From: Verrucomicrobiota bacterium
GTDB taxonomy: Bacteria; Verrucomicrobiota; Verrucomicrobiia; Chthoniobacterales; UBA10450
NCBI GenBank assembly: GCA_019244415.1
Contig: JAFASN010000080.1
Span: forward strand, 1-64,000
Length of the DNA: 64,000 nucleotides
Direction: 5' to 3'
Shown piece after piece: positions 26,266-34,089 of this stretch (positions are counted from its first letter, which is position 1; every line of letters starts with the position of its first letter). A model generated the notes under the pieces. It worked only from the letters and a program-made list of their open reading frames with translations. It ran no database searches and was not told where the DNA came from. Both the position numbers and the translations under genes were made by a program.

Positions 26266-27774
26266 TCACCGCGTAAGATCGATCCCGGCCGGCAGTTCCG
26301 GCGGCGGCTCATTGATCCGGCTGTGGTTTTTACCGTAGCTAAAATAGAACACCAACCCGATTACCAGCCAGACCAGGAGCCGCATCCAGTTCGTCCAGCC
26401 GAGGCCGTAAATCATCGCTCCGCAGACGATGATGCCAAGAGTCGAGACAACTGGCACCGCTGGAACGCGAAAGCCGCGTTCCAAATCTGGCCGGCGCACC
26501 CGGATGATCCAGACGCCCGCGCACACCAGGATGAATGCGAATAACGTGCCGATACTCGTCATTTCGCCAGACACGTCGGCCGGCACGAACGCCGCGAAAA
26601 GCCCGGTGAAGACAAAGAAGAGCATGTTTGATTTAAAAGGCGTGCGGAAGCGCGGATGAATATCGGAGAAGACGCGCGGCACGAGCCCATCGCGGCTCAT
26701 CGAGAAAAAGACACGCGATTGCCCGAGCAGCATGACGAGGATCACGGAGGAGAACCCGAGAAGAATCGCGACGGTGACGGACTTGGAGAGCCACTCGTAT
26801 CCGTGCATGTAAGTACTAATCGCGTAGGCGACTGACGCTTCTCGGCCGTGAGTGCGAAAATCCTGTACCGTCGCGATGCCGCTGAGTACGTAAGAAAACA
26901 GCACGTAAAGTACGGTGCAGATCACGAGCGAACCGAGAATGCCGATAGGCATGTCGCGTTTGGGATTGCGCGCTTCCTGTGCCGCGGTCGACACGGCATC
27001 GAAGCCGATATAAGCAAAGAAGACGACGCCCGCCGCGCCGAGGATTCCGAGTACGCCGCCGAAGGGATGAGTAATGCCTTCCGGTGTTTTGTAGGTCGTC
27101 GCGGCCGGAATCATTGGCGTGTGGTTGGCGGGATTGATGAAGTGCCAGCCGAGGGTGATTACGAGAATCACGATCGTCACTTTCAGGACAACGATGATGC
27201 CGTTGACGAACGCCGATTCCTTGGTGCCGCGAATGAGCAGCAACGTGAGTACAAGCAAAATGAAGACAGCGGGAAGATTTACAATTCCGGCCGCGCCGGT
27301 GACGGGATCGTGCTGGAACGGCGAATGCGACCAGCCGTAAGGCACGGCGATGTGGAACCAGTCGAGTACACGGTTGGCGTACTCAGCCCATGCGGTAGCG
27401 ACGGTGGCGGCGGCGACCGCGTACTCAAGGATCAAATCCCAGCCGATGATCCAGGCGACCATCTCACCCATCGTCGCGTAAGAATAAGTGTAAGCGCTGC
27501 CGGCGACGGGAATCATGGAGGCGAATTCGGCGTAGCAGAGCCCCGCAAACGCGCAGCCGATCCCGGCGACAATGAACGAGAGTACGACTGACGGGCCGGC
27601 GCGGTCGGCGATCGCGGCGGCGGTTCGCACAAACAAACCTGCGCCGATGATCGCGCCGATGCCGAGCGCGACGAGGTTCATCGGCCCGAGCGACCGTTTG
27701 AGGCTGTGCTCGCCCACTTCCTGCGCTTCAGCCATTAACCGCTCGAGCGGTTTTCTCGTGAACAGGTTTGCCAT
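26266..27774 (-). CDS. APC-superfamily amino-acid permease (CAT-like)
   Basis: A 502-residue inner-membrane transporter with 12-14 predicted helices. Its N-terminus (LGPMNLVALGIGAIIGAGLF) contains the glycine-rich first helix that binds the amino-acid backbone in the APC fold. Length and sequence character fit bacterial cationic-amino-acid-transporter-like permeases (YfnA/YhdG type); the substrate is not determinable. A strong Shine-Dalgarno (AAAGGAGT, complement of 27782-27789) supports the ATG at 27774. It follows another permease of the same superfamily by 29 bp on the same strand, and the two may form an operon. Confidence 0.92.
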   Translation of the reverse strand: MANLFTRKPLERLMAEAQEVGEHSLKRSLGPMNLVALGIGAIIGAGLFVRTAAAIADRAGPSVVLSFIVAGIGCAFAGLCYAEFASMIPVAGSAYTYSYATMGEMVAWIIGWDLILEYAVAAATVATAWAEYANRVLDWFHIAVPYGWSHSPFQHDPVTGAAGIVNLPAVFILLVLTLLLIRGTKESAFVNGIIVVLKVTIVILVITLGWHFINPANHTPMIPAATTYKTPEGITHPFGGVLGILGAAGVVFFAYIGFDAVSTAAQEARNPKRDMPIGILGSLVICTVLYVLFSYVLSGIATVQDFRTHGREASVAYAISTYMHGYEWLSKSVTVAILLGFSSVILVMLLGQSRVFFSMSRDGLVPRVFSDIHPRFRTPFKSNMLFFVFTGLFAAFVPADVSGEMTSIGTLFAFILVCAGVWIIRVRRPDLERGFRVPAVPVVSTLGIIVCGAMIYGLGWTNWMRLLVWLVIGLVFYFSYGKNHSRINEPPPELPAGIDLTR

Positions 27775-27803
27775 GGCAGTTACTCCTTTTCGGTTTTGCT
27801 AAC

Positions 27804-29333
27804 TCACGCGGTTGCTGATTTGCGCCAAAGGAAATAGATCGGCACGCCGGTGAGTACAATGATCAGCCCCGGCCACGTCGTTGCCGTCTGGTAAATAAAA
27901 AGTACGAGCAGGATCACGGTGGCGCCGATGATATAAAGAGCGGGCACGACCGGATAGCCGAAAGCTTTGTATGGCCGCTCGGCTTCCGGCCGTTTTCGCC
28001 GGAGTACGAAGACGGCGAGAATTGTCAGGATATAGAAAATGAGTGCGGCGGAAATGACGTAATCGAGCAGGTTGCCATAGAGATTGCCGTAGCCGCTGAC
28101 CGCGCCGGCAGCATCGCGCTTCACCGTGCGCGGCAACACGAGAAACGCGGCCCAGATTCCCTGGATGACGAGTCCCCAGGCTGGCACGTGGTACTTATTG
28201 AGTTCGCCGACGCGCCGGAAGAAAAGCCCGTCCCGCGCCATGGCGTAGTAGGCGCGCGCGCCGGCCAGGATCAGGCCGTTGTTGCAGCCGAAAGTCGAGA
28301 CCATGATGGCGATGGCCATGATCGCTGCGCCCGCGCCGGGAAAAATGACGTTGGCCGTTTCAGAAGCGACGCGATCACTCGGCGCGTTTTGAATCGAGGC
28401 AAATGGGAGCGCGGTGAGATAAGCAACGTTAGCCAGCAAATAAAGGCCGATAACGAGAATGGTGCCGAAGGCGAGCGAAAGCGGAATGTTGCGGCGAGGC
28501 TCCTTCACTTCGCCGGCGGTAAAGGTGATGTTGTTCCAGGCGTCAGCGGAAAAGAGCGAGTTCGTCTGCGCCACGCAAATCCCGACGAACAGCCCAAAGG
28601 CGGTGAGCGCGCTCAGGCCTCCGCCGACATCCTGCAAGCTGCCGCGCACATGCCAGAGATCAGCGAAATTTGCCGTGCCCGCGCCTGATCTGAGGCCGAC
28701 GGCAATGCCAAGTACGATGAGCGCGATGAGCGCGCCCGTTTTCGCGGTGGTGAAAATGTTTTGCACGATTTTGCCCAGCTCGAGCCCGCGCGTGTTCATG
28801 AACGTGAGCAGCGCGATGAGCGCCAGCCCGATGAGTTGCGCGGTGGAAAGCGACAGGGCGTAACTGCCCACGCGGATCGGCGGGATGAGATAATTGCTTT
28901 CCGAAACCCACGGAATGAGTACGCCCATGTAGCGCGCAAAACCGACAGCGACGGCTGCGATCGTCCCGGTCTGGATGACGAGGAACAACGTCCAGCCGTA
29001 AAGAAAACCCCACAGCGGCGAAAAACCTTCGCGCAGATAGACGTACTGTCCGCCCGCTTTCGGCATCATCGCCGCCAGCTCGCCGTAAGAGAGCGCGCCG
29101 ATTAACGTCAGCACGCCCGTGATGATCCAAACGACAAGCAGCCAACCGGGCGCGCCGACCTGCCGCCCGATGATGGATGAAACGATGAAAATTCCCGACC
29201 CGATCATCGATCCGGCCACGAGCATGGTCGAATCGAGCAGCCCCAGGCCGCGGACAAATTTCTCCTGCTCGGGCGCGGTGGGCTGAGGCATCGCGCCTGT
29301 GATTACGCGTTTGTCCGCCGCAACGCAATCCAT
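27804..29333 (-). CDS. APC-superfamily amino-acid permease (LAT/YkbA-like)
   Basis: A protein of up to 509 residues with 12 predicted membrane helices. The first carries SMIGSGIFIV, the substrate-backbone loop of APC transporters, and GGQYVYLREGFSP resembles the LAT/SteT exchangers. An ATG at 29291 in the same frame would remove 14 residues and bring the start closer to the usual family N-terminus, so the start is uncertain. It is clearly different in sequence from the permease that follows, so this is a tandem of distinct paralogues rather than a recent duplication. The gene is divergent from the aspartyl protease gene, which begins 38 bp away. Confidence 0.9.
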   Translation of the reverse strand: MDCVAADKRVITGAMPQPTAPEQEKFVRGLGLLDSTMLVAGSMIGSGIFIVSSIIGRQVGAPGWLLVVWIITGVLTLIGALSYGELAAMMPKAGGQYVYLREGFSPLWGFLYGWTLFLVIQTGTIAAVAVGFARYMGVLIPWVSESNYLIPPIRVGSYALSLSTAQLIGLALIALLTFMNTRGLELGKIVQNIFTTAKTGALIALIVLGIAVGLRSGAGTANFADLWHVRGSLQDVGGGLSALTAFGLFVGICVAQTNSLFSADAWNNITFTAGEVKEPRRNIPLSLAFGTILVIGLYLLANVAYLTALPFASIQNAPSDRVASETANVIFPGAGAAIMAIAIMVSTFGCNNGLILAGARAYYAMARDGLFFRRVGELNKYHVPAWGLVIQGIWAAFLVLPRTVKRDAAGAVSGYGNLYGNLLDYVISAALIFYILTILAVFVLRRKRPEAERPYKAFGYPVVPALYIIGATVILLVLFIYQTATTWPGLIIVLTGVPIYFLWRKSATA

Positions 29334-29371
29334 CTTCGCTTCGGCGTGGCTCGTGCTACTTTCCCCGCTCG

Positions 29372-30340
29372 ATGAGTTTCATCCGAGTACGACGCGCGCT
29401 GTTCATTGTCGGCGGAGCAATGTTGCTCCTGCTGGCGCAGCCGGCTTTTGCCCGCCAGCCGGCGCCGCGCTCGTCCAGTCCGCAGTTCGAAGCGCTCCCG
29501 CTGGACCGTTCGGCGCAAAATCACCTCATCGTCCGGGCGTTCATCAACGGAAAACCGGCACGTCTCGCCGTCGATACCGGCGCGCCGGTCAGTGCCATCG
29601 CGGCCAATCGTCGCGTACATTTCGGCGTTCCCTTCATTTCAGACACGTCGAAGTTACCGCCGCGCATTATTATCAATGGCGCCTTCAGCTCTGTGGGAAT
29701 TGCCAAAACCTTGCGCATTGGCGCGCTCACGCTGGTGGACGAGCCGATGGTCGCCATTAATCTCGGCCCGGAAAGCCGCGCCGCGCGCATTCGCGGTGAA
29801 CAGGAAATCGACGGAATCCTCGGCGCCGACATTCTTTTCCCCACCCGCGCCGTACTCGATTGCCAGCGGCAGTTGCTGATTTTGAATCTTGATCCGGACT
29901 CGCAGCGAGCCACTCCGGGCGTGGATTACACCGGCCTCGCCAGCCTGCCGATCCACGTAAGCGATGGATATAACTTGTACGTTGATGGCGCGGTCAACGG
30001 CGCGCCTGGCCAGCTCCTCGTCGATACCGGCGCGTTTGCGACTTTGCTACACCGGCCGTTCGTGCAGCAAATGAAAATCCCGATGCGCCGTACGCGACTG
30101 GTCTCGGCAGGGGTGAATACGCTGCAAACGCGTGTGCAGGTTGCGCGAATACGGCGGCTGAGCGTGGGCGAAGTGAACGTTGTGGGTCACTACGTGGGTG
30201 TGATCGATCTCGCCAGCCTTCTCGGCGACCGAGTGCTTGCAGGCAAGCGCCCTGTAGTCGGCCTTCTCGGGGGCGAACTTCTACGAAGTTTGCACGGCAT
30301 CATCGATTTCGGTACGCGCCGTTTGTACTTGAAAGGTTGA
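29372..30340 (+). CDS. Exported aspartyl protease-like protein with two retropepsin-like domains
   Basis: A 322-residue protein with a signal peptide (about 1-28). It has two retroviral-type aspartyl protease half-site motifs: AVDTGAPVS with Asp68 and LVDTGAFAT with Asp218. Each is followed by a beta-rich domain with an ILGAD or LLGGE closing strand. Single-chain proteins with two D-T-G sites can form a pepsin-like bilobed active site. The periplasmic substrate is unknown. The GILGADIL and GLLGGELL repeats support an internal duplication. The gene is followed 33 bp later by the MurU-like gene in the same direction. Confidence 0.82.
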   Translation: MSFIRVRRALFIVGGAMLLLLAQPAFARQPAPRSSSPQFEALPLDRSAQNHLIVRAFINGKPARLAVDTGAPVSAIAANRRVHFGVPFISDTSKLPPRIIINGAFSSVGIAKTLRIGALTLVDEPMVAINLGPESRAARIRGEQEIDGILGADILFPTRAVLDCQRQLLILNLDPDSQRATPGVDYTGLASLPIHVSDGYNLYVDGAVNGAPGQLLVDTGAFATLLHRPFVQQMKIPMRRTRLVSAGVNTLQTRVQVARIRRLSVGEVNVVGHYVGVIDLASLLGDRVLAGKRPVVGLLGGELLRSLHGIIDFGTRRLYLKG

Positions 30341-30373
30341 GCTGTTCGCGGCTCGAGCGCGCTGAGTCCTGCC

Positions 30374-31303
30374 ATGACAGACGCGTTTGTGCTCGGTGCC
30401 GGCCTGGGTACGCGCCTGCGCCCGCTCACGGACGAATTGCCAAAGCCGCTTGTGCCGATCTTTGGCAAGCCGCTGATCAGCTTTGGCTTTGACCACCTCA
30501 TCAATGCCGGCGTGCAACGATTGATTGTGAACACGCACCGGCTGCCCGGGAAATTCGGGCAAGTGTTTCCAGATCCAGTGTATCGCGGCCATCGGATCAC
30601 TTTTGTGCACGAGCCGGTTTTGCTCGGCACCGGCGGCGGGCTGCGGAATGCGGAGCGTCATTTCGAGAGCGAATCCGTGATCGTGTACAGCGGCGATATT
30701 CTGACCGATTTTGATTTGGCGCCTTTGCTGGAGGAGCACGCCCGAACCGGCAACGCCGTCACGCTTGCGCTTCGGCAAACTGAGTTCGCCCCCAGCATCA
30801 ACCTGCACAGCAATCGCGTGGAAAAAATCGGCGATGGGGCCGAGTACGACTTCGCCAACGTTTCTGTCTGGACGCGCAAGGCGATTGAATGGATTCCAGC
30901 CGGCAAACCGATGTCGTTTATTCCCGTACTTCAGCAGGCAATCGCGGACGGCCGCGCGATCGGCGGCGTGGTGGTGAATGACGGGAACTGGTTCAACATC
31001 GGTTCAGCTTCGCAGTACCTCGCCGTTCACGGCAAAGTGGCGCGCGAGAACTGGCGGCCAGCTTACCTCGATAAGGCAGAGCGATGGCCGGAGATGGTCG
31101 GCGCCGGCGCGAGCGTCGATCCGGGTACGACGCTCTCCGGGTTTTATTCCATCGGCACCGCTTGCCGCGTGGAAGCTGGTGCCAGCGTGACTGATTCTGT
31201 TCTCTGGCCGGGCGCGCGGATTGCTGCGGAAAGTACGCTGCGGAATTGTGTTGTTCGTTCCGGCAAAATAGCCGAAGGAACGCTCGAGAACGCCGTTGTG
31301 TGA
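30374..31303 (+). CDS. murU: Sugar-1-phosphate nucleotidyltransferase, MurU-like
   Basis: A 309-residue enzyme. Its N-terminal nucleotidyltransferase domain has the signature LGAGLGTRLRPLT and KPLVPIFGKP near residues 7-32, GTGGGLRNA, and VYSGDILTDFD for metal binding. The C-terminal 60-70 residues contain left-handed beta-helix-like hexapeptide repeats (GASVDPGTTLSG, GASVTDSVLWPGA). It is fused by a GTGA overlap to an AmgK-like sugar kinase. In Pseudomonas, AmgK phosphorylates MurNAc at C1 and MurU makes UDP-MurNAc, bypassing de novo synthesis. That pairing is the basis for the name. The extra C-terminal repeats are more typical of other NTP transferases, so a different sugar is possible. 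Confidence 0.72.
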   Translation: MTDAFVLGAGLGTRLRPLTDELPKPLVPIFGKPLISFGFDHLINAGVQRLIVNTHRLPGKFGQVFPDPVYRGHRITFVHEPVLLGTGGGLRNAERHFESESVIVYSGDILTDFDLAPLLEEHARTGNAVTLALRQTEFAPSINLHSNRVEKIGDGAEYDFANVSVWTRKAIEWIPAGKPMSFIPVLQQAIADGRAIGGVVVNDGNWFNIGSASQYLAVHGKVARENWRPAYLDKAERWPEMVGAGASVDPGTTLSGFYSIGTACRVEAGASVTDSVLWPGARIAAESTLRNCVVRSGKIAEGTLENAVV

Positions 31304-32307
31304 AAACAGCCTCGCTTCTTCGCCAGACGCGCTTGCGCGTGCCCGAGTTCACCGGTACTCGACCGATTGCCATCGCGCCGATCGAAAAAGGCGGATCGGA
31401 CCGGCGTTTCTACCGGATCCGATGCCCGGGCGAGCAATCGCTGATTCTGGTAAAGTACAATCTCGCGCAGGAGGAGAACCGCCATTATGTGCGCATCGCG
31501 CAGTTTCTTGCCGGACATGGCATTCATGCGCCGCGCATTTACTTCCACGACGCGGATGAGGGGCTGATCTGGATCGAGGACCTGGGTGAAACGGACCTGT
31601 TCAGTTTTCGTGATGAACCGTGGCTGGTGCGCGGCGCCTTCTACCGCTCCGCCATCGATGAAATCGCGAAGCTGCATGCGATACCCGAGGCGGAATGGTC
31701 GCAGTTGCGTGGCGAGATGCCGCCGGAATTCAACGCCGCCCTTTACCGGTGGGAGCAAAATTACTTCGTGGAAAACTGCCTCGGCCGCGTGTTTCACCTC
31801 GATGAAAGAGAGCGACGCGCGCTTGGCGCATTGCCCGCGCTGAGTGAAATTGCGGAGCAGCTTGCCGCGCTGCCCCGCGTACTCGTCCATCGCGATTTTC
31901 AGTCGCAAAACATCATCATGCGCAACGCCCAGGCGTTCCTGATCGATTTCCAGGGGCTTCGGCCCGGCGTTGCCCAGTACGATCTCGCTTCACTGCTTTT
32001 TGATCCATATGTCAGCCTGAGTACCGGCGAGCGCGAAGAAGTGCTGGCCCATTACATGGACGCGCGGGGCGACATTGCTGGCGGTGAATTCTTCCGTGCC
32101 GTTTTGCGCCTGTGCGCGATGCAACGCCTGATGCAGGCGCTTGGCGCTTATGGGTTCCTGGCGCTGGCAAAAGGTAACCGCCATTTCCTCGCTTACGTCC
32201 CGCCGGCGCTCGCCTCGCTTCGCCAAATCGTGAAGGAAATCCCCGGTCTGGAAGCGCTCGGTGCGGCGCTTGCTTCTCTGGCAGGGGATGTCGTCAGCCC
32301 CGGCTAG
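31300..32307 (+). CDS. amgK: Phosphotransferase/sugar kinase, AmgK-like
   Basis: A protein of about 335 residues of the aminoglycoside phosphotransferase (APH) fold. It has the catalytic LVHRDFQSQNIIM motif and LIDFQGLRPG, which replaces the DFG-like metal site. The start is the GTG at 31300, whose last two bases overlap the stop of the murU-like gene (GTGA). The frame is open further upstream, but the extra residues would lie inside that gene. It is most similar in character to AmgK, the anomeric kinase for MurNAc/GlcNAc in wall recycling. Substrate assignment depends on the partner gene. The end overlaps the start of the CPBP protease gene. Confidence 0.74.
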   Translation: MKTASLLRQTRLRVPEFTGTRPIAIAPIEKGGSDRRFYRIRCPGEQSLILVKYNLAQEENRHYVRIAQFLAGHGIHAPRIYFHDADEGLIWIEDLGETDLFSFRDEPWLVRGAFYRSAIDEIAKLHAIPEAEWSQLRGEMPPEFNAALYRWEQNYFVENCLGRVFHLDERERRALGALPALSEIAEQLAALPRVLVHRDFQSQNIIMRNAQAFLIDFQGLRPGVAQYDLASLLFDPYVSLSTGEREEVLAHYMDARGDIAGGEFFRAVLRLCAMQRLMQALGAYGFLALAKGNRHFLAYVPPALASLRQIVKEIPGLEALGAALASLAGDVVSPG

Positions 32308-33250
32308 CGCGCCTCTCGCTCCTCCTCGCACGATTTCCGCCCGCGGCCTTGCCGGCGCGCCGCAAGTCGAGCGCATCGATCCCTTGCGGCGCGGCGTGGC
32401 CTGGGGCGCGATGATCGCCGGCAGCGCCTTGCCAGTAATCATCAGCCGACTCAGCGGCGAAGGAGCGCCGGCATTCGTGCCACTTGCCCAAACGCTGGTG
32501 CTGGTAATCACAGCGTTGCTGATCTATCGCTCGGAACGGCTGCGGCCGCTCGTCGGCTTCGTACTCACGGTCGCCATTCTGCGCCTCGGCTGGTACAGCA
32601 TCGCGCCGGTGCTGGCTGATTGGCCACCGATCCACAATCTTTCCGCCGGCTCGAGCTGGGCCGCTCAGCAATTCATCGCCCGTTGCCTCTTCGGCGCTGG
32701 CGCCCTGCTCATGCTGCCAACGATCTTCGCAGCCAAGCTCAATCGCCACGATCTCTTCCTCTGCCCCGGTGTGCTCGACGCTCCCGCTCAGCCGGAGCCA
32801 ATCCTCTGGTTCCGCAAACCGGTTCCGTGGACGCGCCTCGGTCCACAGCTCCTGTTCGTCTTTGGAATCGCGCTGCCGATTTTTCTTTACCTCACCCTGC
32901 GTCCGGATTTCGCGCATCTCTCGCGTTTGTGGGCGGTGCTGCCGTGGGCGTTTGCGACCGCTGCCGTTAACGCGTTTAACGAGGAATTCCAGTTCCGCTG
33001 CGTGCCACTGGCGCATCTGCGAGGAGTACTGCCGGTGCGCGAATGCATGCTGCTCACTTCGGTCTCCTTCGGCATGGCGCATTATTTCGGGCAGCCCTCA
33101 GGACCCGTCGGCATTGTCATGGCCGGATTAGCCGGCTGGATCTGGGCCAAAAGCCTGTTGGAGACGCGCGGGCTCGGCTGGGCGTTCGGCATTCACATGG
33201 TGCAGGACGTGGTGATCTTTTGTTTCCTGGCGCTCTCGGCCCAGGTTTGA
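32288..33250 (+). CDS. CPBP-family intramembrane metalloprotease (CAAX-like)
   Basis: A protein of about 320 residues with eight or so hydrophobic helices. The C-terminal CPBP domain contains the EExxxR motif (NEEFQFR), an FGMAH motif and a final GIHMVQDV. Together these correspond to the glutamate and histidines of Rce1/CPBP glutamic proteases. Roles are mostly unknown; known members process prenylated or bacteriocin-related proteins. I chose the ATG at 32288; a GTG at 32261 in the same frame would add nine residues. Both overlap the kinase gene. It faces the MBL hydrolase gene convergently. Confidence 0.85.
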   Translation: MSSAPASAPLAPPRTISARGLAGAPQVERIDPLRRGVAWGAMIAGSALPVIISRLSGEGAPAFVPLAQTLVLVITALLIYRSERLRPLVGFVLTVAILRLGWYSIAPVLADWPPIHNLSAGSSWAAQQFIARCLFGAGALLMLPTIFAAKLNRHDLFLCPGVLDAPAQPEPILWFRKPVPWTRLGPQLLFVFGIALPIFLYLTLRPDFAHLSRLWAVLPWAFATAAVNAFNEEFQFRCVPLAHLRGVLPVRECMLLTSVSFGMAHYFGQPSGPVGIVMAGLAGWIWAKSLLETRGLGWAFGIHMVQDVVIFCFLALSAQV

Positions 33251-33283
33251 AACGGCCGCAGCGTCGCGAAGCGGAACGTGTAC

Positions 33284-33895
33284 TTAGCGCACGAACGGAT
33301 TACTGGCGCGTTCTTCTCCGATCGTAGTACTCGGCCCATGCCCCGCCAGAACCGTGATCTCGTTGCCGAGCGGAAAAATCTTCTCGCGGATTCCCTGAAA
33401 CAGCAGCTCGCCATCTCCTCCCGGCAAGTCCCACCTGCCCACTCCACCGGCGAAAAGGACATCGCCGCCGACCAGCACGTTCTCAGTACGGGAGAAGAAA
33501 CAGAGACTTCCCGGGCAATGTCCCGGCACTTCCAGCACCTGCCATGGCGCGCCGAGGAAATCGCGCGCCGGCGTTGCCTCGATCACAAAGTCCGGCTGCA
33601 CTGGTTCGACGTCGAAGGCGAAGCCGAACCGACGGAAGAAGCCCGGATCGGAAATCATCGGTGCTGTGTCGGGATGACAGCCAATCTGGCAATGGAACTT
33701 TCGCTTAATTTTCGCTACGTCAGGCACATGATCGAAGTGTCCGTGGGTGAGCAACAGCAGCTTGAGATCAACACCGAGCCGGTTGAGCCAGTCGCAAGCG
33801 CCATCGGGAGCATCGAACAACATTGCGCCACCGGGAGCGTGAAAAAGATAGCAGTTCGTTTCGAAAATCCCGCCGCAAAACGTCTCGTACTTCAT
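33284..33895 (-). CDS. MBL-fold metallo-hydrolase (glyoxalase II-like)
   Basis: A 203-residue cytoplasmic protein with the metallo-beta-lactamase fold. THGHFDH (about 50-56) supplies metal ligands, VPGHCPGSLCF carries the next histidine, GGDVLF the bridging aspartate, and LAGHGP the last histidine. Size and motif spacing fit the short glyoxalase II-like/YcbL subfamily of hydrolases acting on thioesters. The substrate is unproven. The upstream 194 bp to the next start at 34090 hold simple-sequence repeats. Confidence 0.9.
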   Translation of the reverse strand: MKYETFCGGIFETNCYLFHAPGGAMLFDAPDGACDWLNRLGVDLKLLLLTHGHFDHVPDVAKIKRKFHCQIGCHPDTAPMISDPGFFRRFGFAFDVEPVQPDFVIEATPARDFLGAPWQVLEVPGHCPGSLCFFSRTENVLVGGDVLFAGGVGRWDLPGGDGELLFQGIREKIFPLGNEITVLAGHGPSTTIGEERASNPFVR

Positions 33896-33920
33896 CGCTT
33901 ATCTCCTGCTCTCACGGGCA

Positions 33921-33963
33921 CAAGCAGATCAAGATCACGAGCAGGAGCAAGAGCAGGAAGATA
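33921..33963. repeat. AGCAGG/AGCAAG-type simple-sequence repeat
   Basis: This is an imperfect repeat of hexamer-like units (AGATCA, GAGCAG, GAGCAA) running 43 bp within the 194-bp gap between the MBL hydrolase and prc. The same pattern, in reverse complement, occurs at 39202-39240 inside the signal-peptide region of a TPR protein. The rest of the gap, to 34089, shows no gene. Confidence 0.65.
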
Positions 33964-34089
33964 GAAATCGATGATTGAATCTTCTGCCGCGCCGATTGTC
34001 TCACCTTGCTGCAGACGCGCCGGCCGAAAGCCGTGGTTGTTGCTTTCGGGCGGCCAATCTGCGACTATCCAAAACCCGTTTTTTAACGA

